Below, one piece after another: positions 26,281-35,092 of a stretch of DNA of 64,000 nucleotides. Source of the DNA: Deltaproteobacteria bacterium (GTDB lineage: Bacteria; Desulfobacterota; Syntrophobacteria; Syntrophobacterales; Thermodesulforhabdaceae); the NCBI GenBank assembly GCA_019309115.1, contig JAFDGW010000004.1, positions 1 to 64,000 on the forward strand, read 5' to 3'. The notes under the pieces are model-generated. The model saw only the letters and a list, made by a program, of their open reading frames with translations. It was not told the DNA's origin and ran no database searches. The translations under genes were made by a program, and so were the position numbers. Within the stretch, counting starts at the first letter, position 1. Every line of letters starts with the position of its first letter.

Positions 26281-27192
26281 TCATTCATTACGATAGCTAG
26301 GAGAAGGTGGGGCTGAGGAAGTGAACTTCATCGGTTCCATACTCTGTCCCCATTTCAGTTTGGTCCGGAGCACTTCAAAGTAATCGAGCGCGAGAGGTTT
26401 CACGAAACGTAGGTGAGTACTCGATAGAGTTATCTTCACGGTTTGTCCTAACTCCAGAGCACATCCCACCTGTCCATCACAGGTCAGAAAAACCTCCTGA
26501 CCGGCACTTGCAAGCAGAATTTCTATTTCAAAGGGTGTTGGTACAACTATAGGACGGTCGGTTAGATTGAAAGAGCAAATTGGAGTTATAACGGCAACCC
26601 GTGCTGTAGGACAAACAATTGGTCCTCCAGCCGAGAGATTATACGCTGTGGAGCCGGTAGGGGTTGAAATGATAAGGCCGTCTGCACGGTAATGGGTAAG
26701 ATAAACGCCATTTACATAAGCCTGGAGGTCGATAATTCTAGCCATGGCGCCCTTATTTATGACCGCGTCATTAAGCACCGTTTCTTGAAAGATGACTTTT
26801 CCATCTTGCAGTATTGTTACATCGAATCTGATTCGATCCTCAACTATGCAAAACCCTTCCAGAATTTTTCTAAGTTCTTCAATGCAGCTTTTGCGTGGAA
26901 TTTCCGTAAGGAAGCCTAGACTGCCGAGATTCACGCCCACGACAGGGATTCCACAACGTCCTAGCCATCGCACAGCGCTCAGGAAGGTTCCATCTCCACC
27001 GAGAACTATCAACAACGTCGAGCTAAAATCACTCTCCGGTATCAAGTCGTAGGGAGTTTGAACGGGCATCGCTGCCGGTACGTCAAAAGTCAGCACGCCG
27101 CTTTTTTTCAAAAACCCTTCAACTTTTTCCAAGACCTCTCGACATTCTTTTTTTTGTTTGCAAAAGACAATTGCCTTCTTGACCCACGACAT
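26281..27192 (-). CDS. nadK: NAD kinase
   Basis: A 303-residue ATP-NAD kinase making NADP. It has the GGDGT motif (LLIVLGGDGTFLSAVR), NLGSLGFLTEI, LNDAVINKGAMARI and the STPTGSTAYNLSAGGPIV block. I start at ATG 27192 because the preceding 20 residues of the open frame, from a TTG at 27252, look non-conserved. AAGG lies upstream of 27192. The minus-strand gap of about 60 bases between its stop and the dehydrogenase remnant holds a CCCAG hairpin without a T run on that strand. Confidence 0.93.
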   Translation of the reverse strand: MSWVKKAIVFCKQKKECREVLEKVEGFLKKSGVLTFDVPAAMPVQTPYDLIPESDFSSTLLIVLGGDGTFLSAVRWLGRCGIPVVGVNLGSLGFLTEIPRKSCIEELRKILEGFCIVEDRIRFDVTILQDGKVIFQETVLNDAVINKGAMARIIDLQAYVNGVYLTHYRADGLIISTPTGSTAYNLSAGGPIVCPTARVAVITPICSFNLTDRPIVVPTPFEIEILLASAGQEVFLTCDGQVGCALELGQTVKITLSSTHLRFVKPLALDYFEVLRTKLKWGQSMEPMKFTSSAPPSPSYRNE

Positions 27193-27252
27193 GGCAACAA
27201 CCTTGTTGCAATGTTTGATTCCTGATTGAAGCTCACTCTCAGGCTTTAGCAA

Positions 27253-27818
27253 AGTAAAAGATAATCACAAGAACCTCAGCACAACAGTAAATTAAACAAC
27301 ATTGAATTGAAGGAAAAGAAAGAAACCATGTGATTTCTGTAACAATCGAAAATCTTTAAAATTTTTTCTTGACAGCCCGAAGAGATTTCAGTAAAAGATT
27401 AATATAGGTTGTATTAGATGTTTTTCAAGTTATCAAGGAGTTGGTCAATAGTAGCTCAAGGGGGAGGTGATAAAATAATAGGTTAGTTGGGTAGAGAGCA
27501 GATGATGTTGGGTTTTTAAGTAATTGTGAATTTTACTTTCTCCTGTGTCAACTCACGCTTCATGCTGAATCTGAGCCGAATGTAGGTCTGGAGCTGTAGA
27601 TGCAGCAGCCAGGCTAAAGTGGTAGGCGGCTCAAGCTCAATTAGACCTGCCCTACAGAATGTATGGCTTCGCGAATTCAACAAAAAGCAGAAAAGTTTTC
27701 CTGTGTGTCTGAAGAAGAAAATGTCAGTTGGAAAGGTGGCTCCGACTAAGAACATCTTAAGTTAGTTAGGAATTCTTAGTTGGGCAAAGTGGATTTTTAA
27801 GTAGAAAGGAGGAGTATT
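27253..27818. other. 566-base gap: promoter, otherwise no supported gene
   Basis: A long AT-rich gap between the divergent nadK and transporter genes. It holds the promoter-like pair at 27369-27397 and the transporter ribosome site AAAGGAGGAG at about 27806-27815. A 79-codon minus-strand frame at 27516-27755 has no family features that I recognise and I do not call it. An AAGGGGGAGGTGATAAAATAATAG stretch split over 27459-27482 looks like a ribosome site leading nowhere, which suggests a lost short gene. Confidence 0.5.
27369..27397 (+). promoter_or_regulatory. Sigma70-type promoter upstream of the OFA transporter
   Basis: TTGACA (27369-27374), 17-base spacer, TAAAAG (27392-27397). The surrounding bases TTTCTTGACAGC and TTCA-TAAAA nearly repeat the promoter at 5996. 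It is about 420 bases upstream of the transporter, which implies a long 5' leader or a lost intervening gene. Confidence 0.5.
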
Positions 27819-29081
27819 ATGGGTAATGCTCAGGCCGTAGCCAAAGAACCAACCAAAGCGTGGGTGGTTACGTTTGCCGGAACAGTTATCAATCTTTGTC
27901 TCGGATGTTTGTATGCATGGAGTGTGTGGGTAAAATTCCTAACCGATAAGGATTTTATGATTTCTCAGGGGTGGGCCCCTCTTACTGCAGAGCAGGCTTC
28001 CAATCCCGCGTCCTTGTGTATTCTTGTGTTTGCACTTCTTATGATTCCTGGCGGTAAGATTCAGGATAAATTCGGTCCGAAGGTTGCCGCTTCCATAGGC
28101 GGTCTCGCTATTGGTATAGGTCTTATTATAGCTGGTGCAATGAAAAGCTACGGTGGAATTCTTTTCGGCTTTGGACTGCTCGGTGGAATCGGTATGGGTG
28201 TCGGATATGCAGCACCGACTCCTGCCGCACTCAAATGGTTCGGCCCTCACAGACGCGGTCTTATAGCCGGTTTAGTCGTGAGCGGATACGGATTTGCGGC
28301 CTTTTATGTCGCACCTCTTGCTAGATATTTGATTACCCATTACAGCATGAGTGCATCTTTCTATGTACTGGGAGTCCTGTATCTGATCGTGATTCTTGCT
28401 GCAGCTCAGGCTTTGGCATGGCCGGAACCTGGCTATGTTCCACCTGCACCACCAACAACCGCCCAAACGGCTGCAAAAGCTGCTGCTCAAACCCGCTACG
28501 ACTGGGAAGCTTCTGAGATGCTTCGCACCTGGCAGTATTACGCACTGGTTTTGATGTTCTGCATCAACACCCAGGCAGGGCTCCTTTTGATCGGTCACGC
28601 TGCCAAGATGATTAAGACCGTTATGGCAGCAGGGTACCTGCTTGTGTCCTGGGGAGCTATATTCAATTCCGTAGGCCGTATTGGTACCGGTGTTATATCC
28701 GATAGAATCGGCCGGACCAATGCGCTCATATTGAACTACATTGCAGCGTGTGTTGTTATGTTTCTCTTCCCTACCCTGCTCAATATAAAAAACGTGCCTC
28801 TGTTGTTCATTGCTGCAGCAGTCGGATTCTGGTGCTACGGTGGTGGACTGTCCCTGTTCCCATCATTCACTGCTGACTTTTATGGCCCCAAGAACCTCGG
28901 TTTCAACTACGGTCTGGTGTTCCTCGGGTGGGGCTTCGGAGCATTCATGCCCAAGCTGGCCGGTCGTATTTATGACAAGTACCATTCCTATGATTATGCC
29001 TTCTATATAGCAGGTGTGCTGCTAATAGTTGGTATTGTACTGGCCCTCATAACTAAGAGACCTCGCTACGCAAAAGAATAA
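27819..29081 (+). CDS. OFA-family MFS transporter (oxalate/formate antiporter-like)
   Basis: A 420-residue major facilitator of the oxalate/formate antiporter family, with about 12 helices. The N-terminal stretch WVVTFAGTVINLCLGCLYAWSV and the glycine-rich GLLGGIGMGVGYAAP are typical. There is an Ala/Pro-rich central loop (PPAPPTTAQTAAKAAAQTRY) between helices 6 and 7. Substrates of this family include oxalate, formate, lactate and other small acids, so specificity is open. It is monocistronic, with a strong ribosome site and a strong terminator. The GC-richer, smooth codon use suggests high expression. Confidence 0.87.
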   Translation: MGNAQAVAKEPTKAWVVTFAGTVINLCLGCLYAWSVWVKFLTDKDFMISQGWAPLTAEQASNPASLCILVFALLMIPGGKIQDKFGPKVAASIGGLAIGIGLIIAGAMKSYGGILFGFGLLGGIGMGVGYAAPTPAALKWFGPHRRGLIAGLVVSGYGFAAFYVAPLARYLITHYSMSASFYVLGVLYLIVILAAAQALAWPEPGYVPPAPPTTAQTAAKAAAQTRYDWEASEMLRTWQYYALVLMFCINTQAGLLLIGHAAKMIKTVMAAGYLLVSWGAIFNSVGRIGTGVISDRIGRTNALILNYIAACVVMFLFPTLLNIKNVPLLFIAAAVGFWCYGGGLSLFPSFTADFYGPKNLGFNYGLVFLGWGFGAFMPKLAGRIYDKYHSYDYAFYIAGVLLIVGIVLALITKRPRYAKE

Positions 29082-29116
29082 CGAGAGTCCCAGTCCTGTG
29101 GTTTTAAATGAATGAT

Positions 29117-29151
29117 GAGGATGTCGCCCGTTAGGGCGGCATTCTCTTTTT
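29117..29151 (+). terminator. Strong rho-independent terminator
   Basis: A 13-bp stem (29117-29129 with 29134-29146, core GTCGCCC/GGGCGGC, one G-T pair) with a GTTA tetraloop, followed directly by TTTTT (29147-29151). It lies 35 bases after the transporter stop. Confidence 0.92.
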
Positions 29152-29205
29152 ATAAGCCCTTCCTCAGCTTACTATGCAGTTACGACATCTCAACCGGAGG
29201 TGACA

Positions 29206-30519
29206 GTGGCGCAGATCCCCAAAGAAAGCTGTGCTGAAAATAAGCCAAATAGAACTATCCTGCTTCTCAATGTACCGGAAGATTTGCAAATACACTTAAT
29301 GAAAGGCATTTATGAGTGTTTCTCGAGTAAGTCTATCGAAATATCTTCTAATCCCAACTTTTCGGAAAGAATCGAAGCAATATTTGCCACATTAACGCCA
29401 GAAACAGCCAAAATTATCGAAAAAAAGTCAGACGTTCCTACTTTTCTTTTTGTTCCCGATAATGATTGCCCAGACGAGTTATTAACCCGCATTGCAACGT
29501 CCCGCCAAACTTTGGATTATTCCTTCCTATCAGAGCCGAAGGATGCTTTGGTAAAACGCCTTCACCTCTTTCTCAAGACATTACAAAAAAGAAAGGAACT
29601 AGTCGCAGCTGAACCCACTTCAGTAAAATTCTCAGAAAAACTCTTGTCTTTCCTGTCCTGGCTTTTTAGAGCCAGGAGGAAAATAGAAACGGTTGAAATG
29701 TCTCCCGTAATTGGCGAAAAGTGGGAGCGAATTCGTCGCCTTGGATTCGGAAGTTTTGGAGAGGTCTGGCTGGTAAGGCGTAAGGGGACCCTGAGCGAAG
29801 ACTATGCTGTTGCCAAAATACCCCACAGCTCCAGATCTAACTCCAAGTTCCTTCAAGAAGCCAAGATACTCAGGAGGCTTGGAGAACATCCCAACGCTGT
29901 CAGGCTAATAGAAGTGATAAAGCAAGCCGATAAAGTGGTACTAATTGAAGAATTTGTTGACGGAAAAACTCTTCAAGAATTGATAGACGAAGGGATGGAA
30001 CCGCGACAAAAGGAACTGCTCTTCGCACAAATTCTTGACCTTGTGGCTTTTGCTCACGATCATCGTATTATGCACCGCGACCTGAAACCGGAAAATATAC
30101 TTGTGACGTCTCAAAACCTTGTCAAGGTTCTAGACTTTGGCACGGCGAAGGATGTAAGTGTCAAGAGTATAAGCAGTACCGTCATTGGCTCAAGGCCGTT
30201 CATGGCCCCTGAACAAATCATGGGCCAGAGCAGGAGAGCAAGTGACGTGTGGGCTTTAGGCGTGCTTTTATACGCTCTTTCCACCGAATATCTTCCTTTC
30301 TATTCTGAACGAGAAAAGGAACTCATGGACCTTATACTCGAAACAAACCCCAGGCGGCCTTCTGAACTCGTTCCCGAAATTCCTGAAGAACTCGAAAGGA
30401 TTATTTTAAAATGTCTGGAAAAAGACGTATCAAAACGGTACCATCATGCAAGGAGCTTACAGGAAGATCTCAAAAAAACGTTCCCGGACTTTGGAAACGG
30501 TCGGGTTATTCCCGAATAA
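29206..30519 (+). CDS. Ser/Thr protein kinase with N-terminal receiver-like domain
   Basis: A 437-residue soluble Hanks-type kinase. The first about 130 residues (RTILLLNVPEDLQIHLMKG onward) look like a degenerate receiver or other alpha/beta domain without an obvious phospho-Asp. A basic linker follows, then a complete kinase domain from about 170: glycine loop GFGSFGEVWLV, AVAKI lysine, HRDLKPENIL, DFGTA, MAPEQ. There is no transmembrane helix or PASTA/FHA domain, so it senses inside the cell. I start at GTG 29206 because GGAGG at 29196-29200 is 5 bases upstream; the earlier GTG at 29200 overlaps that site. It converges with the GNAT gene by 14 bases. Confidence 0.88.
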   Translation: MAQIPKESCAENKPNRTILLLNVPEDLQIHLMKGIYECFSSKSIEISSNPNFSERIEAIFATLTPETAKIIEKKSDVPTFLFVPDNDCPDELLTRIATSRQTLDYSFLSEPKDALVKRLHLFLKTLQKRKELVAAEPTSVKFSEKLLSFLSWLFRARRKIETVEMSPVIGEKWERIRRLGFGSFGEVWLVRRKGTLSEDYAVAKIPHSSRSNSKFLQEAKILRRLGEHPNAVRLIEVIKQADKVVLIEEFVDGKTLQELIDEGMEPRQKELLFAQILDLVAFAHDHRIMHRDLKPENILVTSQNLVKVLDFGTAKDVSVKSISSTVIGSRPFMAPEQIMGQSRRASDVWALGVLLYALSTEYLPFYSEREKELMDLILETNPRRPSELVPEIPEELERIILKCLEKDVSKRYHHARSLQEDLKKTFPDFGNGRVIPE

Positions 30520-31120
30520 TCTGATGATGCAAATTGATGTCCTTTGACAACCATTTTCTATCAAAGTACCTTTCTATGTCGCACACCATTATCAGAATGT
30601 CCATGTTATTATCCTCAGCGTCCTTCACTAGCCCTTCAATTACTGCCTTGCACCCAAATCCTGCATTTCTGAAAGCCCTTACAGCCGCGATAGAATCAAG
30701 GGGCACCTCAGCCCATAGCTTTTCCAGGCCAAGTTCTGCCGCGAGCTCAACCACTTCGTTTAGCATTGCTGTCGCCAGTCCCTGCCCTTGATAGTCCGGA
30801 GATACCACAATTCGAACTTGCCCTATATGGCGCTTCCAGCCGTGAGAAATTCTGTGAAGAGTTACATCGGCAACGATCTTTGACCCGTCCAGAGCGAGAA
30901 GTGGCAGGACCCGATCATAGCTGAGATGTTCAACCCATTCACGTATCACAGCAGGATCACGGACATTGTGCCTTAAGAACACGAGCAGTTTATCCGGAAG
31001 CTCCCTGAAAAACTCGAGTAATGCTTGTTCGTCTTCCGCTATCATAGGACGAATCGTGATCCTTTTGCCAGATCGAAGAGTAACCTCTTTAGTTCCAAAG
31101 ATGGTTTCTTCTCCACCCAT
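30506..31120 (-). CDS. GNAT family N-acetyltransferase
   Basis: A 204-residue acetyltransferase. The acetyl-CoA loop is VRIVVSPDYQGQGLATAML (the Q/RxxGxG/A motif as QGQGLA), followed by the usual LEKLWAEVPLDSIAAVRAF and RNAGF. An N-terminal strand set (VTLRSGKRITIRPMIAEDEQ) is typical of protein- or small-molecule-acetylating GNATs related to those fused to acetyl-CoA synthetases. It is the last gene of the helicase-phosphoesterase-GNAT run, starting 1 base after the phosphoesterase stop. Substrate unknown. Confidence 0.85.
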   Translation of the reverse strand: MGGEETIFGTKEVTLRSGKRITIRPMIAEDEQALLEFFRELPDKLLVFLRHNVRDPAVIREWVEHLSYDRVLPLLALDGSKIVADVTLHRISHGWKRHIGQVRIVVSPDYQGQGLATAMLNEVVELAAELGLEKLWAEVPLDSIAAVRAFRNAGFGCKAVIEGLVKDAEDNNMDILIMVCDIERYFDRKWLSKDINLHHQIIRE

Positions 31121-31121
31121 T

Positions 31122-31877
31122 TTATATCCCCTCCGCCAACCTGGTTGCCAGGAACTCTGGTAATTTCGCCCTTAATATTTTCGCCTGTGCCAGCGTAATA
31201 TTATATTCTACCGATCGGAACTGAACGGTCATTGCATCAATGTCGACAATGAGATAATGAGCTCTCGAATCTTTCTGCCTGGGCTGACCAACACTTCCTG
31301 GGTTTATAAGGTACATTTCATCGGATCTAAGAATAATGGGCTCCTTCGTTAGCGGGAGCGCTCTGATCTTGCCCTGAGAGTTTCTCGACCACACCTTGGG
31401 TACATGAGTGTGCCCGAAGAAGGCAATTCGAACAAAGGGAAGTTGCCTCCTCATGAAGTTGAATGCCCTCTTGGCCTGATACATGTTGGCTATGTAAGTG
31501 TTAACACTTTCAAGCGAACCGTGGAACAGTAAGAATTGTCCTTCCAGAAGCAGGCTGAAAGGAAGGCCAGAAAGATACTCCACATGATGCGCATCCAATT
31601 GCTGCCGCGTGTAAAGAATCGCATGGTAAGCCAGCATGTTAAACCCTTCAGCAAGATCAAGATCAAGAGCTGCAACATCATGATTCCCCTGCACTCCGTG
31701 AACGTTACGTTCCATCAGCAGGTCAATCACTTCGCACGGGCTGGCATTATAACCCACTACATCTCCAAGATGCAGCACTCTATCGACGTGCTGGTGGTCC
31801 AGATCTCTGAACACAGCTTCCAGAGCTTCCAGATTAGCGTGAACATCTGAAAAAATAGCCAGCCGTGCCACGGTCAC
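31122..31877 (-). CDS. Calcineurin-like metallophosphoesterase
   Basis: A 251-residue cytosolic phosphoesterase of the YfcE/MJ0936 type. All metal motifs are visible: DVHAN (near residue 10), GDVVGYNA, GNHD and GHTHVP. Members hydrolyse phosphodiesters or phosphoproteins; no natural substrate can be assigned. The start overlaps the helicase stop by 4 bases, indicating coupling. Confidence 0.87.
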   Translation of the reverse strand: MTVARLAIFSDVHANLEALEAVFRDLDHQHVDRVLHLGDVVGYNASPCEVIDLLMERNVHGVQGNHDVAALDLDLAEGFNMLAYHAILYTRQQLDAHHVEYLSGLPFSLLLEGQFLLFHGSLESVNTYIANMYQAKRAFNFMRRQLPFVRIAFFGHTHVPKVWSRNSQGKIRALPLTKEPIILRSDEMYLINPGSVGQPRQKDSRAHYLIVDIDAMTVQFRSVEYNITLAQAKILRAKLPEFLATRLAEGI

Positions 31878-34525
31878 ACTACGATTACCGGTTCTCTCAT
31901 GATCAATGATCGAGCCTCCCCTGCCGACCTGGCGAGATCTTCATGAGAATCCACAAGAGACTCGATCTGGTGAAGGTGATCCGCCGTCCTTATTATTAGC
32001 ATCACCAGATCACCTTCGTCCATGCGAACAATTTCTTTTACTTCTTCCCAATTGCTGCCTTTCGCCCAGAAATAAACGGTCGGAACAGTCCAGAACGGCA
32101 GAGGTGGAATAGCAAACCCCCACTCCTGAAGTCGGTTTTTCAACCTTTGCAGGGTCTGGATCATATGAAAGTAATGTTTCGCAAGGTCTGGAAACTTATA
32201 AATTAACGTTCCAAGTTCGATATCCTGAGCACGTTCACGGTCTATAACAAAAGGAGCTATGAGACCTGCAAGCAATGGCGGATCATTGGCCGGAAAGATT
32301 TCATTTCGTATCCCTTCGGAAATAAGAAGCGGTTGATCCAGTCGTAGCTTAGATGCCCATATACCATCTGGTGTAAGGCTTCCATTGGGACTGACATAAC
32401 CTTCCTGCTGCAAAAATCTCATGTGGTAAACGAAGGACTTCCAGAGCTTGTCCTGGACAGAGGTCGTTGCCTCTAGGGACATCTGGAAGCGATGGAGCAG
32501 ATGACCGAAGGGATGATCTGAACCTTTTATGCAAGCTGCATAGAGCTTGCAGCCTTCACAAGGAAGACTGGATCTGTGTTCCAAAAGTTCTGCCATTTCT
32601 TCATCAGGACCCCAGAAGACAGGGGAAGATTCCCGAGGATCTTCATAAAATTCCGTTATAATTCGATGCCACTCTCCCACGTCTTCTAGAGAGGGAAGAT
32701 CTGATATGTGGTGTCCTATTCGAGCGATGCGTGATAACCTGATGTACGACACCTTTACCCTGCCGCGCCGCGTCTTTACTGGTATTGTCAGACGCACAGA
32801 TTTAACTCTGTCAGCGAAGGGCTCTGGTCGCTCCAGCACCACATAAGGAACGGACCGCCTGTTGTAGAAAACCCTGCCACGTACCAGTAGATGCTGAACA
32901 GCAGACGGCAGACTTTTTCTCTTCCATTCCTTTTTCAACTCTTTTATACGATCGCTAAGATTTTGATACCGCTTCCGCATTTCCAGTGCTTCTTCCACAG
33001 AATCACAGGCAATGTCTTCTTCCCATTCCTGCAATTTTCTAAAAAGCCTGGCCTGAGCTTTACGCTTTTTCTTTCTTTCACTAGCCATGTTCTGGAATGT
33101 GGCAAGAGATACGGCAAAGAGATCTTTTATTTCGTCAGGTTGATGAGAAAGTAAAAGATTCAGAACCATGGAAAAATTAACTCGAACCTGACTGAATATT
33201 GGATCCGGAGGGCTCTTCAATAGATCGTATATATAACGAGCATCCTGGTACGGCCCGGGTAAAATCAGTACAAAACCTACTTCGTCCATCCCTCGCCTGC
33301 CCGCTCTGCCTGTCATCTGTAGAAGTTCCGTTGCTGTAAGAGGTACAAACTCGTGACCGTTAAATCTGTCGCTCTGACATATAACCACCGTTCTGGCCGG
33401 AAAGTTCACCCCGGCAGCTACAGTGGACGTGGAAAAAATTGCCTCCAGGTAACCTTCCTGCATGAGTTTTTCCAGGAACACTTTCCAGTAAGGGAGCTGA
33501 CCACCATGGTGAGCTCCTACCCGGGCTCTCAAGAGTACTTCCAAATGCTTATGACCCCTTAGAAAGGGAAACTCATTTAAGAGTTCCTCCACTCGAGCTT
33601 CAAATTCTTCACGACTCTTAACAAGAGAAGTTTCTTCAACAGGTTCACACATCTCGATAGCTTTTTCGCAATCAGCTCGCGACTTCAAAAAAAATATGGC
33701 CGGCAGGAGATTTGCTGCACGCAGTACTTCCATAACCCTGGGAATATCGGGAAAATGGAAGCGAGGGAAATCTCTCGGTTTGACCTCGTAGATCCTTCGA
33801 TAAAATCCACGGCTAGTTTCAAGGGGAGCCAGCTCCCCGTCCGGAAAAAGAAAAAGGGGATATAGCGGTACCGGACGTTCTGTAGCCCTTATCCATACAC
33901 ATTTATTGCCTCTGAGCCATCTCAGCCAATCGCAAATCTCCTGGGAATTTCTGATCGTTGCAGAGAGCAAAAGGACCCTAACTCGAGGAGGAAGGTAAAT
34001 AAGAATCTCCTCCCAAACCACACCTCTATCTGCGTCCCCGAGATAGTGCGCTTCGTCCACGACCACCAGATCCATGTTGAGATCTAGCCCTTGGTGCATA
34101 ACGTCGTAAAGCTGATTCCTGAGGATTTCAGTGGTTCCCACGATTATGGGTGCATCCGGATTTTCCTTTCGGTCTCCCGTGAGAATTCCAACATTTTCTC
34201 TGCCAAAAAGATTACCAAACTCTTCGTATTTGGAATTTGAAAGGGCTTTCAAAGGTGAAGCATACCAAGATCGCTTGCCTTTTCTGAACTGTTCTTCTAT
34301 CGCTTTGATGGCTATATAAGTCTTGCCTGCCCCCGTCGGCGCTGTAACCAAAACGTCTGATTTGCGTATGGCTTCAATGGCTTCAACTTGAAAAGGATCA
34401 GGCACAAAGGGCGCCGGTTCCGGCGAACCAATGCGTTCGAGAACTCGCTGCACCTGAGGGTGGACAGAGAGACAAAATTCATTCTCCTGGATTTTTCCGA
34501 TTGCCGTCGATTTTAGTTTTCCCAT
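31874..34525 (-). CDS. Ski2-like DEAD/DEAH-box helicase
   Basis: An 883-residue superfamily 2 helicase. It has Walker A APTGAGKTYIAIKA, Walker B VVDEAHYLGD, motif III LLSATI, motif VI QMTGRAGRRGMDEVG, and a long C-terminal region with a Cys set (LPCEGCKLYAACIKGS) resembling the DSHCT-type tail of Ski2/Mtr4-like proteins. It probably remodels RNA or RNA-protein complexes. The frame is open to an ATG at 34576, but that has no ribosome site and overlaps the divergent thioesterase leader. The next ATG at 34525 fits the family start better, although its AAGG is 15 bases away. Confidence 0.87.
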   Translation of the reverse strand: MGKLKSTAIGKIQENEFCLSVHPQVQRVLERIGSPEPAPFVPDPFQVEAIEAIRKSDVLVTAPTGAGKTYIAIKAIEEQFRKGKRSWYASPLKALSNSKYEEFGNLFGRENVGILTGDRKENPDAPIIVGTTEILRNQLYDVMHQGLDLNMDLVVVDEAHYLGDADRGVVWEEILIYLPPRVRVLLLSATIRNSQEICDWLRWLRGNKCVWIRATERPVPLYPLFLFPDGELAPLETSRGFYRRIYEVKPRDFPRFHFPDIPRVMEVLRAANLLPAIFFLKSRADCEKAIEMCEPVEETSLVKSREEFEARVEELLNEFPFLRGHKHLEVLLRARVGAHHGGQLPYWKVFLEKLMQEGYLEAIFSTSTVAAGVNFPARTVVICQSDRFNGHEFVPLTATELLQMTGRAGRRGMDEVGFVLILPGPYQDARYIYDLLKSPPDPIFSQVRVNFSMVLNLLLSHQPDEIKDLFAVSLATFQNMASERKKKRKAQARLFRKLQEWEEDIACDSVEEALEMRKRYQNLSDRIKELKKEWKRKSLPSAVQHLLVRGRVFYNRRSVPYVVLERPEPFADRVKSVRLTIPVKTRRGRVKVSYIRLSRIARIGHHISDLPSLEDVGEWHRIITEFYEDPRESSPVFWGPDEEMAELLEHRSSLPCEGCKLYAACIKGSDHPFGHLLHRFQMSLEATTSVQDKLWKSFVYHMRFLQQEGYVSPNGSLTPDGIWASKLRLDQPLLISEGIRNEIFPANDPPLLAGLIAPFVIDRERAQDIELGTLIYKFPDLAKHYFHMIQTLQRLKNRLQEWGFAIPPLPFWTVPTVYFWAKGSNWEEVKEIVRMDEGDLVMLIIRTADHLHQIESLVDSHEDLARSAGEARSLIMREPVIVV

Positions 34526-34627
34526 ATTTGAAATAACACACCTTAAAATTGAGTGAAAATTGGACAACAATTTCATATCATTGTTGTCGTAAAAGGAAAA
34601 GCGTTTGTCATTGAAGGGAGGTTTTTA

Positions 34628-35062
34628 GTGGAGAGGGTACGTGCCTTGGAGTTAAAAAAGTATCACGAAATTGTTATGCGAATTCCACTGTTCGAAGTGG
34701 ACCTCGGCCAAGCAGTTTATCATGGAAGTTATTTCCACCTGTTCGAAATTGCCCGGGATTCATTCTTCAGATCATTGGATTTTCCCTATAGCCAGCTTAT
34801 GCGGGAGGGTTACCACTTAACTATAGCACAGCTGGCCTGTGCTTACTTTCACCCGCTGCGTTACGATCAGCTCATTCAAATACGCACTTCTGTGAAGGAA
34901 CTCAAAAACAGAACACTCACCATGATCCAGCAAATCTGGTACGAAAGCACAATTTACACCCAGGCAGAGTTCATAATGGTCTGCGTTGATTTCCAAGGCA
35001 AGGTGTCGCTGATCCCAGAAAAGCTGAGACAAGTCCTTTCTGAGTGGATGGCACACAGTTAG
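34628..35062 (+). CDS. YbgC-like acyl-CoA thioesterase (hotdog fold)
   Basis: A 144-residue thioesterase of the YbgC/4HBT family. The signature is FEVDLGQAVYHGSYFHLFEIARDSFFRS, where the usual DxxGHVxxxxY reads DLGQAVYHGSY, so the catalytic Asp and Tyr are kept but the His is displaced. It hydrolyses acyl-CoA or acyl-ACP thioesters in the cytosol. The start is GTG 34628, with GGGAGG (34616-34621) 6 bases upstream; the open frame from 34553 has no ribosome site. The kinase gene follows after 30 bases. Confidence 0.82.
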   Translation: MERVRALELKKYHEIVMRIPLFEVDLGQAVYHGSYFHLFEIARDSFFRSLDFPYSQLMREGYHLTIAQLACAYFHPLRYDQLIQIRTSVKELKNRTLTMIQQIWYESTIYTQAEFIMVCVDFQGKVSLIPEKLRQVLSEWMAHS

Positions 35063-35092
35063 GGAAGGTAAAAAAACTGGGGAGAGGATACA

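Noticed and set aside
26240-26281. Terminator of nadK
   Set aside because: The CCCAG hairpin is followed on the minus strand by A residues, not T, so it does not fit a rho-independent terminator for that strand.
27516-27755. 79-codon minus-strand ORF in the transporter leader
   Set aside because: No recognisable motif, no ribosome site, and composition unlike the neighbours.
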